From positions 248,001-312,000 of the forward strand of contig NZ_FOUO01000002.1 in the NCBI RefSeq assembly GCF_900114895.1: a DNA stretch of 64,000 bases. The letters run 5' to 3'. The notes under the pieces are model-generated. The model searched no databases. It saw nothing but the letters and a program-made list of their open reading frames with translations, and was not told the DNA's origin. The stretch comes from Ectothiorhodospira mobilis (GTDB lineage Bacteria; Pseudomonadota; Gammaproteobacteria; Ectothiorhodospirales; Ectothiorhodospiraceae). The translations under genes and the position numbers were made by a program. This document shows positions 28,523 to 36,812 of the stretch, piece by piece (within the stretch, counting starts at the first letter, position 1; each line of letters opens with the position of its first letter).

Positions 28523-28612
28523 CCCGAGGCGGTAGGGCCCACCAGGACGACAGGGCCCGGGGGAGAGGGTGCGGGCGGAGCCGAGTCGGAGGGGAATCCA
28601 CGCCGCCGCCAC

Positions 28613-28640
28613 TATTTAACATAATATAAATTATGCGAAC
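28613..28640. repeat. AT-rich palindrome in a GC-rich intergenic region
   Basis: CATAAT-ATAA-ATTATG (28620-28635) is a perfect inverted repeat in a short AT-only patch between the convergent SDR and bioA genes. It could be an operator, a weak promoter for an unannotated transcript, or a remnant. No gene start follows it. Confidence 0.45.
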
Positions 28641-28680
28641 TGATTTGGATGCAGCGAGGAGGCAGTACGGGCCTTCGGCA

Positions 28681-28701
28681 GCCGGGAGCCGGGAGCCGGG
28701 A
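28681..28701. repeat. Three tandem GCCGGGA heptamers
   Basis: The 7-base unit GCCGGGA is repeated exactly three times, followed by GCCC, between the convergent SDR gene and bioA. It is a short simple repeat in noncoding DNA that could vary in copy number. Confidence 0.7.
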
Positions 28702-28748
28702 GCCCTGCATGTCCGGACCCCGGCCGCCGGCACGGTGGCGTTCTCGGC

Positions 28749-30095
28749 TTAGGCCACCGCCTTATCGATGCCCTCGGCCAGGACCTCACCGAGGAAACGG
28801 ATCTGCTCCTCGGTGATGACGTACGGGGGCATCATGTAGGCCACGTTGCCCAGGGGCCGCAGCAGCGCGCCGCGTTCCAGGGCGTGGCGATACACCGCCA
28901 GGCCGCGGCGCTCCTGCCAGGGGTACGGCTCGCGGGTGGCCTTGTCCTTTACCATCTCCACGGCGGCGATCATGCCGTGCTGGCGCACATCGCCCACATG
29001 GGGATGATCCGCCAGGGGCGCCAGGGTCTCCCGGATCACCTGGGCCAGGTGACGGTTGTGCTCCAGCACCGCATCCTTCTCGAACAGGTCCAGGGTGGCC
29101 AGGGCCGCGGTACAGGCCAGCGGGTTGGCCGTATAGGAATGGGAATGCAGGAAGGCGTTGAGCCGCGTGTACTCATCGTAGAAGGCGTCGTAGACCTGCT
29201 CGTGGGTGAGCACCACGGACAGGGGCAGATACCCCGCAGTGAGCCCCTTGGACAGGCACATGAAGTCCGGGCTGATGCCGGCCTGCTCACAGGCGAACAT
29301 GGTGCCGGTACGGCCAAAACCCACGGCGATCTCATCGGCGATGAGGTGCACCTCGTAGCGGTCGCAGAGCTGGCGCAGACGTTTCAGGTATTCCGGATGA
29401 TGCATGCGCATGCCTCCGGCGCACTGCACCAGGGGTTCAACGATGACGGCGCAGGTCTCGTGGGCGTGGCGCTCCAGGGCCGCCTCCATGTCCGCGATGC
29501 GCCGCAGGGCCACCTGCTCGCAGGTCTCCCCGGGTTCCCGCTCGAAACAGTCCGGGGACGGTACGGTGATGGCCTCCATCAGCAGCGGCCGGTAGGTGGA
29601 CTTGTACAGGGCCACGTCCCCCACCGCCAGGGCCCCCAGGGTCTCGCCGTGATAGCTGTTGGAGAGACAGATGAACCGGGTCTTCTCCCCCCGTCCCCGA
29701 TTGAGCCAGTAGTGGAAGCTCATCTTCAGGGCCACTTCCACGGCGGCGGAACCGCTGTCGGCATAGAAACACCGGCTCAGGCCCTGGGGGGTCAGGGCCA
29801 CCAGGCGCTCGGAGAGTTCCACCACCGGTTCATGGGTGAATCCGGCCAGGATGACGTGTTCCAACTGCTCCGCCTGGCGCCGCAGGGCCTCGTTGATATA
29901 GGGGTTGGCATGACCGAAGAGATTCACCCACCAGGAACTGACGGCATCGATGTAGCGCTGGCCATCGAAATCCTCCAGCCATACCCCCTCACCCCGGCGG
30001 ATGGGGGTCATGGGCAGGTGTTCATGGTCCTTCATCTGGGTGCAGGGATGCCAAACCACGGCCAGATCGCGTTTTTTGAGGGTCTCGTTGTTCAT
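28749..30095 (-). CDS. bioA: Adenosylmethionine-8-amino-7-oxononanoate transaminase
   Basis: This 448-residue class III PLP aminotransferase transfers the amino group of SAM to KAPA, making DAPA in biotin synthesis. Motifs include WHPCTQM, DAVSSWWVNLFGH (substrate pocket), CLSNSYHGETLGAL, LIADEIAVGFGRTGT and the PLP Lys in MCLSKGLTAG. ATG at 30095 follows GAGGTG at 6 bases; a GTG at 30104 is a possible alternative. No other biotin genes are nearby. The upstream neighbour on the same strand is a radical SAM KamA-like enzyme, separated by a terminator. Confidence 0.94.
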   Translation of the reverse strand: MNNETLKKRDLAVVWHPCTQMKDHEHLPMTPIRRGEGVWLEDFDGQRYIDAVSSWWVNLFGHANPYINEALRRQAEQLEHVILAGFTHEPVVELSERLVALTPQGLSRCFYADSGSAAVEVALKMSFHYWLNRGRGEKTRFICLSNSYHGETLGALAVGDVALYKSTYRPLLMEAITVPSPDCFEREPGETCEQVALRRIADMEAALERHAHETCAVIVEPLVQCAGGMRMHHPEYLKRLRQLCDRYEVHLIADEIAVGFGRTGTMFACEQAGISPDFMCLSKGLTAGYLPLSVVLTHEQVYDAFYDEYTRLNAFLHSHSYTANPLACTAALATLDLFEKDAVLEHNRHLAQVIRETLAPLADHPHVGDVRQHGMIAAVEMVKDKATREPYPWQERRGLAVYRHALERGALLRPLGNVAYMMPPYVITEEQIRFLGEVLAEGIDKAVA

Positions 30096-30155
30096 CTCAT
30101 TCACCTCGGGGATCGCCCCACTCTGCTCCTTCGGGGACCACGGAGCGCGGTGTGC

Positions 30156-30184
30156 AACGAAAAGGGCCGCGTCCGTCGCGGCCC
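30156..30184 (-). terminator. Rho-independent terminator of the KamA-like gene
   Basis: GGGCCGCG (30164-30171) and CGCGGCCC (30177-30184) form an 8-bp stem with a 5-base loop. On the minus strand it is followed by TTTTCGTT. It lies about 40 bases past the KamA-like stop and before bioA, implying that bioA has its own promoter. Confidence 0.8.
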
Positions 30185-30224
30185 GAAATGCCTGTCCTGT
30201 GCGTAGTAGCGCCCTGCCCGGGGA

Positions 30225-31598
30225 TCAGTCCGTGGCGGCGGCCCGGGCCTGCATGGCGGCGTATTCGTCTTCAAAGAAGAACCGCTGTTCGCCGAAAGCC
30301 GGGCGCAGCTGATCCAGCCAGGTGGCCTGTTCGTCGTAGCGAGCGAAGAACGGGCGCTGGACCCAGTCCGGGTTGCGCCCCTGGATGAAGCGCAGCACGA
30401 AGACCTTCTCACCGTGGATCTCGGTCACCCCCTGGATCTCCACCTTGCCGGGACCGGCGCTCATGGAGGGGCCGCGGGCGGTGCGTCCCAGGCCGGAGAC
30501 CCGGGTCATGGCCCCCCGATAGATCTCCCAGGCCCGGGCCAGCGGGACCTCGAAATAGCGGCGGGCGCCGGTGTCCCGCTCCACGAACATGTAGTACGGC
30601 ACCACCCCCAGGCGTACCTGGGTCTGCCACATGCGGGCCCAGACCCCGGGGTCGTCGTTGATATGGGCCAACAGCGGCCCCTGGCTGCGGATCTCGGCGC
30701 CGGTATTGCGCAGGCGGCGGATGGCCTCCCGGGCCATGGGGGTGTCCATCTCACGCCAGTGGTTGTAATGGGCCATGAGGGCCACATGCTTGCCGGCCCG
30801 CACCAGGCGCTCCAGCAATTGCAGCAGCTCATCCGCGTCGGCATCGCTGACAAAGCGCTGGGGCCAGAACGTGAGGGCCTTGGTGCCGATGCGGATATTC
30901 TGCACGTGCTCGAAACGGGGCTCCATGAGGGGCTCCAGGTATTGCAGCAGGTGCTTGGTCTTCATCACCATGGGGTCACCGCCGGTGAGCAGCAGGTCGC
31001 TCACCTGGGGCTGGGACGCCAGGTAGGCCTGCAGCCGGTCGGCCTGGGTGGAGGCGATGCGCAGGTCCTTGTCCCCCACGAACTGGGGCCAGCGGAAGCA
31101 GAAGGTGCAGTAGGCGTGACAGGTCTGCCCCTGGCTGGGGAAGAACAGCACGGTCTCGCGGTACTTGTGCTGCAGCCCATCCAGGGGCTCGCCATGGAGT
31201 TCGGGGCGGTTCATGGCCACCTGCCCCGCGGGATGGGGATTCAGCTCCTCGCGCAATTGCCGCGCCAGGGCCGCGATCTGCTCCCGGGGCGCCTCTCTGC
31301 GGTGCAGGTCCGCCATGCGCTCGAAGGCGTCCGGCGAGAGCATGTCCCGTTGCGGGAAGGTCAGCTGGTACAGGGGATCGTCCGGCACCTGATCCCAGTC
31401 GATCAATTCCTCTATGATGTATTCGTTCACCCGGAACGGCAGCACGCTGCTCACCACCTTCATCTCGAAGCGGCGTTCCTCGGAGAGGCGTTCCAGGGCC
31501 GGGATACGGTCCAGGTTGCGTTCGGTGAAGACCTTGAACGGCCGCGGTTGAAGCGCACGCAGCTCTTCGTGTCGATAGAAATTCAGGACAGAACTCAT
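30225..31598 (-). CDS. KamA-family radical SAM aminomutase-like protein
   Basis: This 457-residue protein has the radical SAM CxxxCxxC at Cys160, Cys164 and Cys167 (TCHAYCTFC), LLLTGGDPM and a candidate PLP lysine (Lys385 in SAGPGKVEI). KamA enzymes move the alpha-amino group of an amino acid to the beta carbon using SAM and PLP. By ungapped alignment with lysine 2,3-aminomutase, the lysine-recognising Asp293 and Asp330 correspond to Arg341 and Ser378, so lysine may not be the substrate. GGAGG precedes the ATG. No beta-lysine acetyltransferase gene is adjacent. A class V aminotransferase gene is divergent. Confidence 0.88.
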   Translation of the reverse strand: MSSVLNFYRHEELRALQPRPFKVFTERNLDRIPALERLSEERRFEMKVVSSVLPFRVNEYIIEELIDWDQVPDDPLYQLTFPQRDMLSPDAFERMADLHRREAPREQIAALARQLREELNPHPAGQVAMNRPELHGEPLDGLQHKYRETVLFFPSQGQTCHAYCTFCFRWPQFVGDKDLRIASTQADRLQAYLASQPQVSDLLLTGGDPMVMKTKHLLQYLEPLMEPRFEHVQNIRIGTKALTFWPQRFVSDADADELLQLLERLVRAGKHVALMAHYNHWREMDTPMAREAIRRLRNTGAEIRSQGPLLAHINDDPGVWARMWQTQVRLGVVPYYMFVERDTGARRYFEVPLARAWEIYRGAMTRVSGLGRTARGPSMSAGPGKVEIQGVTEIHGEKVFVLRFIQGRNPDWVQRPFFARYDEQATWLDQLRPAFGEQRFFFEDEYAAMQARAAATD

Positions 31599-31840
31599 GA
31601 CGCCTCCGATACTCTGTGATCAGATCGTTGCGGAAAGGGAATCTGGATCCAGCGTGAAGAACAGCGGGCGTCGCAGGCGGGCCGGCCCTGCTCTCCGGGA
31701 AAGACCGCGCGGACGGCGGCACTAGAAACGCTGATAGCTTGTGGGGAAAAAGTCTTTCAATTATACCAAACCCGCCTTCCGTCACCAAATGCGACCGCCC
31801 GGCGGCCAGCCCCGCCGCCGGATCATCCCCGAGGATCCCG

Positions 31841-32956
31841 ATGCACCCCGAATTCCCCCTGACAGACGATCTTTTGCACATGAATCATGCGGCGGTGGGT
31901 CCCTGGCCGGAGCGCACCCACCGGGCCGTGGCCACGTTCGCCCGCGAGAACAGCCAGGTCAGCTCCCGGCATTATCTCCGCTGGCTGGAGGTGGAACGGC
32001 GGCTGCGGGGGCGTCTGGCCGGTCTCATCAACGCCCCCTCCGAGGACGACATCGCCCTGTTGAAGAATACCTCCGAGGGGCTCTCTGTGGTGGCCCACGG
32101 GCTGGACTGGACCCCGGGGGACAATGTGGTCTGTCCGCTGCAGGAATTCCCCTCCAACCGCATCGTCTGGCAGTCCCTGGAGAAAGGACTCGGGGTGAAG
32201 GTGCGGCTGGTGGACCTGGACACGCCGGACCCGGAGGCCGCCCTCCTGGGGGCCATGGACCGGAATACCCGCCTCTTGAGCGTGAGCGCCGTGCAGTACG
32301 CCACGGGTCTGCGGCTGAACCTGGAACGCCTGGGCCGGGCCTGCCGCCAGCGGGGGGTGCTCTTCTGCGTCGATGCCATCCAGCAGTTGGGCGCCCTGCC
32401 CCTGGATGTGCAGGCCTGCAGCGCCGACTTCCTGGCGGCCGACGCCCACAAGTGGCTCCTGGGACCGGAGGGGATCGCGGTCTTCTACTGCCGTGCCGAA
32501 CTCCGGGATCGTCTGCGCCTGCATCAGTTCGGCTGGCATATGGTGGAAGAGCCGGGGGACTTCGATCGCCTGGATTGGGCCCCTGCCGCCACTGCCCGGC
32601 GCTTCGAGGCCGGCAGTCCCAACATGCTGGGCATCCATGCCCTGGATGCGAGCCTGTCCCTGTTCGAGGAGACCGGCATGGACTTCGTGGCGGATGCCCT
32701 CTCGCGCAACGTGGAATACCTCATCGATCTGCTGCGCTCGGCCCGCTTTACGATCCTCTCCCCCATCGAGGCGGAACGCCGGGCCGGCATCGTCACCTTC
32801 ACTCGGCCGGGGATGGTGGCCGAGGCCACCTGGAAGCGGCTCATGGACGCCGGGGTGCTCTGTGCCCCGCGGGGGGGCGGTATCCGTTTCTCCCCCCACT
32901 TCTACACCCCGGCCGGCCACCTGGAACGGGCCGTGGAGCGGGTAGCGGAGGCCTGA
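31841..32956 (+). CDS. Class V aminotransferase-fold PLP enzyme
   Basis: This 371-residue fold type I enzyme has the PLP Lys204 in DAHKWLLGPEG and Asp178 in LFCVDAIQQ for the pyridine nitrogen. It has an N-terminal HMNHAAVGPWP segment. The family includes cysteine desulfurase-like and isopenicillin-N-epimerase-like enzymes. The desulfurase catalytic Cys loop is absent (the C-terminal CAPRGGG segment is not equivalent), so aminotransferase or lyase activity is likelier. The ATG at 31841 is chosen over a 34-residue extension. It is divergent from the KamA-like gene and stops 5 bases before tatD's end. Confidence 0.85.
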   Translation: MHPEFPLTDDLLHMNHAAVGPWPERTHRAVATFARENSQVSSRHYLRWLEVERRLRGRLAGLINAPSEDDIALLKNTSEGLSVVAHGLDWTPGDNVVCPLQEFPSNRIVWQSLEKGLGVKVRLVDLDTPDPEAALLGAMDRNTRLLSVSAVQYATGLRLNLERLGRACRQRGVLFCVDAIQQLGALPLDVQACSADFLAADAHKWLLGPEGIAVFYCRAELRDRLRLHQFGWHMVEEPGDFDRLDWAPAATARRFEAGSPNMLGIHALDASLSLFEETGMDFVADALSRNVEYLIDLLRSARFTILSPIEAERRAGIVTFTRPGMVAEATWKRLMDAGVLCAPRGGGIRFSPHFYTPAGHLERAVERVAEA

Positions 32957-32961
32957 CCCGA

Positions 32962-33729
32962 TCAGCCGAACAGGGCGTGGTAGTTGGCCGTGGTCTGCGT
33001 GGCCAGGTCCTCCAGGGGAACCCCCCGCACCTGGGCCAGGCATTCCGCCACGTGGCGCACCCAGGCGGGGTGATTGCCCTTACCCCGGTGGGGCACCGGC
33101 GCCAGGTAGGGGGCATCGGTCTCCACCAGCAGCCGGTCGTCCGGCACCCGCCGCGCCACCTCCCGCAGGGCCTCGGCGTTGCGGAAGGTGACGATGCCGG
33201 AGAAAGAGACATACAGCCCCAGGTCCAGACCGCGCCGGGCCGTGTCCCAGTCCTCGGTATAGCAGTGCAATACGCCGCCCGTATCCCGCGCGCCCTCCTC
33301 CTCCAGGATGGCCAGGGTATCGGTGCGGGCGTCCCGGGTATGGATGATCAGGGGCTTGCCCGCCGCCCGGGCGGCGCGGATATGGCGGCGGAAGCGCTCC
33401 CGCTGCCATTCCAGGTCCCCCTCGTTGTAGTGGTAGTCCAGCCCGGTCTCGCCGATGGCCACCACCCGGTCCTCCCCTGCCAGGCGCACCAGGGTGTCCT
33501 CGTCGGTATCGGCGGCGGCGTCCGCGCTGGGGTGCACCCCCACGGAGCAGGACACCTGGGGATACCGCTGCGCCAGGGCGCGCACCCGGGGGAAATTCTC
33601 CATATCGATGGAGACACACAGCATGTGCTCCACCCCCGCCTCGGCGGCCACCGCCAGCAGGCGGTCCATGTCGCCGTCGAAGGGGGTCAGGTCGATGCGG
33701 TCCAGATGGCAGTGGGAATCGATGAGCAT
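32962..33729 (-). CDS. tatD: TatD family metal-dependent hydrolase
   Basis: This 255-residue TIM-barrel metallohydrolase has the N-terminal metal pair HCHLD (His7, His9), the metal Glu in AIGETGLDYHY, His in LIIHTRDA and VLHCYTED, and the late metal Asp in LLVETDAPYLAP. TatD proteins are DNases/exonucleases involved in DNA repair. It is the last gene of the holB-pilZ-tatD arm, 35 bases after pilZ, an order conserved in gammaproteobacteria. Confidence 0.95.
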   Translation of the reverse strand: MLIDSHCHLDRIDLTPFDGDMDRLLAVAAEAGVEHMLCVSIDMENFPRVRALAQRYPQVSCSVGVHPSADAAADTDEDTLVRLAGEDRVVAIGETGLDYHYNEGDLEWQRERFRRHIRAARAAGKPLIIHTRDARTDTLAILEEEGARDTGGVLHCYTEDWDTARRGLDLGLYVSFSGIVTFRNAEALREVARRVPDDRLLVETDAPYLAPVPHRGKGNHPAWVRHVAECLAQVRGVPLEDLATQTTANYHALFG

Positions 33730-33764
33730 GAAGGTCTTCTTACGCGGGCACCAAGGCCCGGTGA

Positions 33765-34106
33765 TTACATGGTGTGGGTGGGCCGGTCGGCCTGGGCGCT
33801 GCCCCCCAAAAGCCCCTCGATCTTGTTGCGGGTGGCGCCGTTGTCCTGTTCGTTGAACTGCACCCCGATGCCGGGGGTGCGGTTCCCCTGGGCCCGGGGC
33901 GGGGTGATCCAGATGATGCGCCCGGCCACGGGCAGCCGTTCCCGTTCGTCCATCAGGGTCAGCAGCATGAAGACCTCATCCCCCAGGCGGTACTGGCGCT
34001 TGGTGGGGATGAACAGTCCGCCATTCTTCACATAGGGCATGTAGGCCGAATAGAGGGAGTTCTTGTCCTTGATGGACAGCGAGAGAATACCTTGTCCCGG
34101 TGGCAT
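33765..34106 (-). CDS. pilZ: PilZ domain protein (type IV pilus biogenesis)
   Basis: This 113-residue single-domain protein matches the founding PilZ of type IV pilus biogenesis: YVKNGGLFIPT, QYRLGDEVFMLLTLMDE, PVAGRIIWITP and GIGVQF. It lacks the N-terminal RxxxR and the full DxSxxG that bind c-di-GMP, as is usual for this subgroup. It acts with the PilB/FimX machinery at the cell pole. Its place between holB and tatD is conserved in pseudomonads and relatives. No other pilus genes are nearby. Confidence 0.93.
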   Translation of the reverse strand: MPPGQGILSLSIKDKNSLYSAYMPYVKNGGLFIPTKRQYRLGDEVFMLLTLMDERERLPVAGRIIWITPPRAQGNRTPGIGVQFNEQDNGATRNKIEGLLGGSAQADRPTHTM

Positions 34107-34121
34107 GGCGTGCCCCTCGGT

Positions 34122-35147
34122 TCAGACCGCCACAGCGGCGGATGGGGATGAACGGCCGGATCCCGGCCGCGCCAGGGTGCGCAGGGTCACCAGCATGTCC
34201 TCCAGGGCCATGCGCGGGTTGAGGTTGCCCTCCACCCACCCGCGCCACCTGAGCAGATGGTCCCGGAGTTCGAACAGGGCTTCCAAGTCTAGCGCGTCGG
34301 CCAGCACCTGCAAGTCCCGCACCGGGGCCACCCCGGAAAGATCCCCTGGGGCCCCGGTCATGTGCCAGCGCACGGCATCGGCGCACAGGGTGTGCAACCG
34401 CTCCACCCATTCACTCAAGGGGGCATCCTGCAGGGACTCCGCAAGGGGGGCGATGCCACCGCGCCCGCGCAGCAGTTGCAGCAGGTCCGCCAACTGCCGC
34501 CGCCACGCCTCCACCGCCCCCGCCTCCGCCAGGGACCGCGCCCGCAGCGGCGAACCGCCCCCCAGGGCCAGGGCCATGTCCAGGTCCTCCTCGGGGAGGA
34601 TCCCCGCCAGCCATGCCCGGGCCTTGGCCCGTTCCGGGAGCGGCGCACGCACGATCTGGCAACGGCTGCGGATGGTGGCTGGCAGGCGTGCCGAGTGGGC
34701 GGTCACCAGGATCAGCACCGCCCCCGGGGGGGGTTCCTCCAGGGTCTTGAGCAGGCTGTTGGCGGCCGCCTCCCCCATGGCCTCGGCGGGTTCGATGAGG
34801 GCGATGCGAAAGGCCCCTTGGCTGCGGCTCAAGCCCATGAAGCCGGACAATTCCCGGATCTGATCCACGAGGATGCGGGTGCGTTTCTCCTGGACCTCCA
34901 CCCGGGTGAGATCGGGGTGGGCCCCGGCCGCCACCATGCGGCAGGCATGGCAGCGGCCGCAGGCGGCCCCGCCCGCCCCGGGAGCGCTGCACAGCAGGCT
35001 GCGGGCATAGGCCCCGGCCAGTGCGCCCTTGCCTGCCCCCGGCGGCCCGACGATCATGAGTCCCTGGGGGACCCGGTCCGCGGCCACCCGTGCCCACAGA
35101 TCCCTCCAACCCGCCTCCAACCAGGGATAGGGGGCCGCCGTGGTCAT
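34122..35147 (-). CDS. holB: DNA polymerase III delta' subunit
   Basis: This 341-residue clamp-loader subunit has a P-loop-like GPPGAGKGAL, a zinc module (CSAPGAGGAACGRCHAC; four cysteines) and the SLLKTLEEPP segment, with SRC in the sensor 1 region (IRSRCQIV). It forms part of the clamp loader with delta and gamma/tau. ATG at 35147 overlaps the tmk stop by four bases (ATGA), so it is coupled to tmk. A 7-codon longer frame start is not supported. Confidence 0.95.
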   Translation of the reverse strand: MTTAAPYPWLEAGWRDLWARVAADRVPQGLMIVGPPGAGKGALAGAYARSLLCSAPGAGGAACGRCHACRMVAAGAHPDLTRVEVQEKRTRILVDQIRELSGFMGLSRSQGAFRIALIEPAEAMGEAAANSLLKTLEEPPPGAVLILVTAHSARLPATIRSRCQIVRAPLPERAKARAWLAGILPEEDLDMALALGGGSPLRARSLAEAGAVEAWRRQLADLLQLLRGRGGIAPLAESLQDAPLSEWVERLHTLCADAVRWHMTGAPGDLSGVAPVRDLQVLADALDLEALFELRDHLLRWRGWVEGNLNPRMALEDMLVTLRTLARPGSGRSSPSAAVAV

Positions 35148-35812
35148 GCCGATGCCTCCCCGTCGCACAGGGCATCCACCCGTTCCAGGACCGCCCGGCG
35201 CACCGCCTGCAGCGGTCCTGTGGCATCGATGAGGGCGTAGCGGGCGGGATCGCTCCGGGCGCGGTCACGGTACACCCCCCGCACCCGCTCGAAGAAGGCC
35301 AGGGTCTCCTGCTCGAAACGGTCCCCCTCCCCCCGCCGGCGGGCCCGGGCCAGCCCCGTCTCCACGGGGGTGTCCAGGACCAGTGTGAGATCCGGACGCC
35401 AGGTGCCCTGCACCCACTCTTCCAGGACGGCGATGCGCGAGGCCGGGATCTCCCGCCCGCCACCCTGATAGGCATAGGTGGCATCGGTGAAGCGGTCGCT
35501 GACCACCCAGGTCCCGGCCTCCAGTCGCGGCAGGATGTGGTGGCGCAGGTGTTCGGCCCGGGCGGCGAACATGAGCAGCAGTTCCGTGTCGGGGTGCATG
35601 GGGGGATAATCCCGGGACAGCAGCAGCCCCCTCACCGCCTCCCCCAGGGCCGTGCCACCGGGCTCACGGGTGCCCACGGCCGGGATACCCCGGGCCTGGA
35701 GGTGATCCACGATGGCCTCAAGGTGGGAGGTCTTGCCCACCCCTTCGATCCCCTCCAGGCAGATGAATCGGCCCCGCGTGGCCGGGGCGGGGATCGGGGG
35801 ATCATGGGCCAT
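35144..35812 (-). CDS. tmk: Thymidylate kinase
   Basis: This 222-residue P-loop kinase phosphorylates dTMP to dTDP. P-loop FICLEGIEGVGKTSH, the DRx motif in VVSDRFTDATYAYQGGGR and the LID region ARARRRGEGDRFEQE (type II, LID arginine) are present. The start at 35812 overlaps the mltG end by 11 bases and restores the expected N-terminus; upstream in-frame codons lie in mltG. It belongs to the conserved pabC-mltG-tmk-holB run. Confidence 0.95.
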   Translation of the reverse strand: MAHDPPIPAPATRGRFICLEGIEGVGKTSHLEAIVDHLQARGIPAVGTREPGGTALGEAVRGLLLSRDYPPMHPDTELLLMFAARAEHLRHHILPRLEAGTWVVSDRFTDATYAYQGGGREIPASRIAVLEEWVQGTWRPDLTLVLDTPVETGLARARRRGEGDRFEQETLAFFERVRGVYRDRARSDPARYALIDATGPLQAVRRAVLERVDALCDGEASA

Positions 35813-36812
35813 AGCGGCTGGCGTCTCCATCGAGCTGGAAGCGGATGACCGCCTCGCGGTGCTCCCGGTAGGTCTTGGAGAAGTGGTGTGTGCCGTCCCC
35901 CCGTCCCACGAAGAACAGGGCATCGCTGTCGGCGGGATGGGTCACCGCCTGCAGGGACGCGGCCCCCGGCAGGGCGATGGGGGTGGGCGGCAGACCCTCC
36001 CGGGTGTAGGTGTTGTAGGGGGTATCCCTGCGCAGATCTTGTCTGCGGATATCTCCATCGAATCGTTCCATGCCGTAGATGATGGTGGGGTCCGACTGCA
36101 GGCGCATGCCGCGGCGCAGGCGCTCGATGAAGACCGCGGCCACCCGGTCATGCTCGCCCTGCCCTGCCTCCTTTTGCACGATGGAGGCCAGGATCAGGGC
36201 CTCGTAGGGGGTCTCCAGGGGCAGGTCCTCCTCCCGCTCCTCCCAGGCGGCCTCCAGTTCCGTCTCCATGTGGCGGTGTGCCCTGCGCAGGAATTCCAGG
36301 TCCGTGGTGCCATCGGGGAAGAGATAGGTATCCGGGAAGAACCAGCCCTCGGGATGTTCCCCGGGGCGGCCCAGCCGATCCATGACCCCGGCGTAGTCCT
36401 CCGGTTCCAGCGTGCTCTTCAGATGGGGATGGGCGGCGATGGCATCCATCATCTGACGGAAGGTCCATCCCTCCGGGATGACCAGCCGGTACTGGAGGGT
36501 ACGTCCACTGACGAACAGGGCCAGGAGTTGGCGGGGGGTCATGCCCGGTTCGATGCGGTATTCCCCCGCCCGCAGGGACCTGGCCTGTCCGCTGCGGCGG
36601 CCCAGGATCTCCCAGTACAGGGGGCGGTCGATGAACCCTCGCTCCGCCAGACGATCCCCCACGGCACGCAGCGAGGCCCCCTGAGGTACCCGGAAGGTCT
36701 GCTCCGTGTGGGTGGTGATGGGCGCATCCAGGAAGCGCTGATAGTCCCAGAACAACCCTCCACCCAGGATCAGGGCCACCAGCAGGAGCGGGATGAATCC
36801 TCGTTTCATCAT
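35802..36812 (-). CDS. mltG: Endolytic murein transglycosylase MltG
   Basis: This 336-residue protein has an N-terminal membrane anchor (LLLVALILGGGLFWDY, about 8-23), a LysM-like segment (FRVPQGASLRAVGDRL) and the YceG catalytic domain. ILASIVQKEAG carries the catalytic Glu (family ASIVEKE). RGMRLQSDPTIIYG and NTYTREGLPPTPI also match. MltG cleaves nascent glycan strands at the periplasmic face and helps set chain length. ATG at 36812 overlaps the pabC stop by four bases. The frame extending to 37088 is inside pabC and rejected. Confidence 0.95.
   Translation of the reverse strand: MMKRGFIPLLLVALILGGGLFWDYQRFLDAPITTHTEQTFRVPQGASLRAVGDRLAERGFIDRPLYWEILGRRSGQARSLRAGEYRIEPGMTPRQLLALFVSGRTLQYRLVIPEGWTFRQMMDAIAAHPHLKSTLEPEDYAGVMDRLGRPGEHPEGWFFPDTYLFPDGTTDLEFLRRAHRHMETELEAAWEEREEDLPLETPYEALILASIVQKEAGQGEHDRVAAVFIERLRRGMRLQSDPTIIYGMERFDGDIRRQDLRRDTPYNTYTREGLPPTPIALPGAASLQAVTHPADSDALFFVGRGDGTHHFSKTYREHREAVIRFQLDGDASRYGP

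Noticed and set aside
32957-32961. Terminator between the class V aminotransferase and tatD
   Set aside because: The genes are separated by only five bases and no hairpin is visible.
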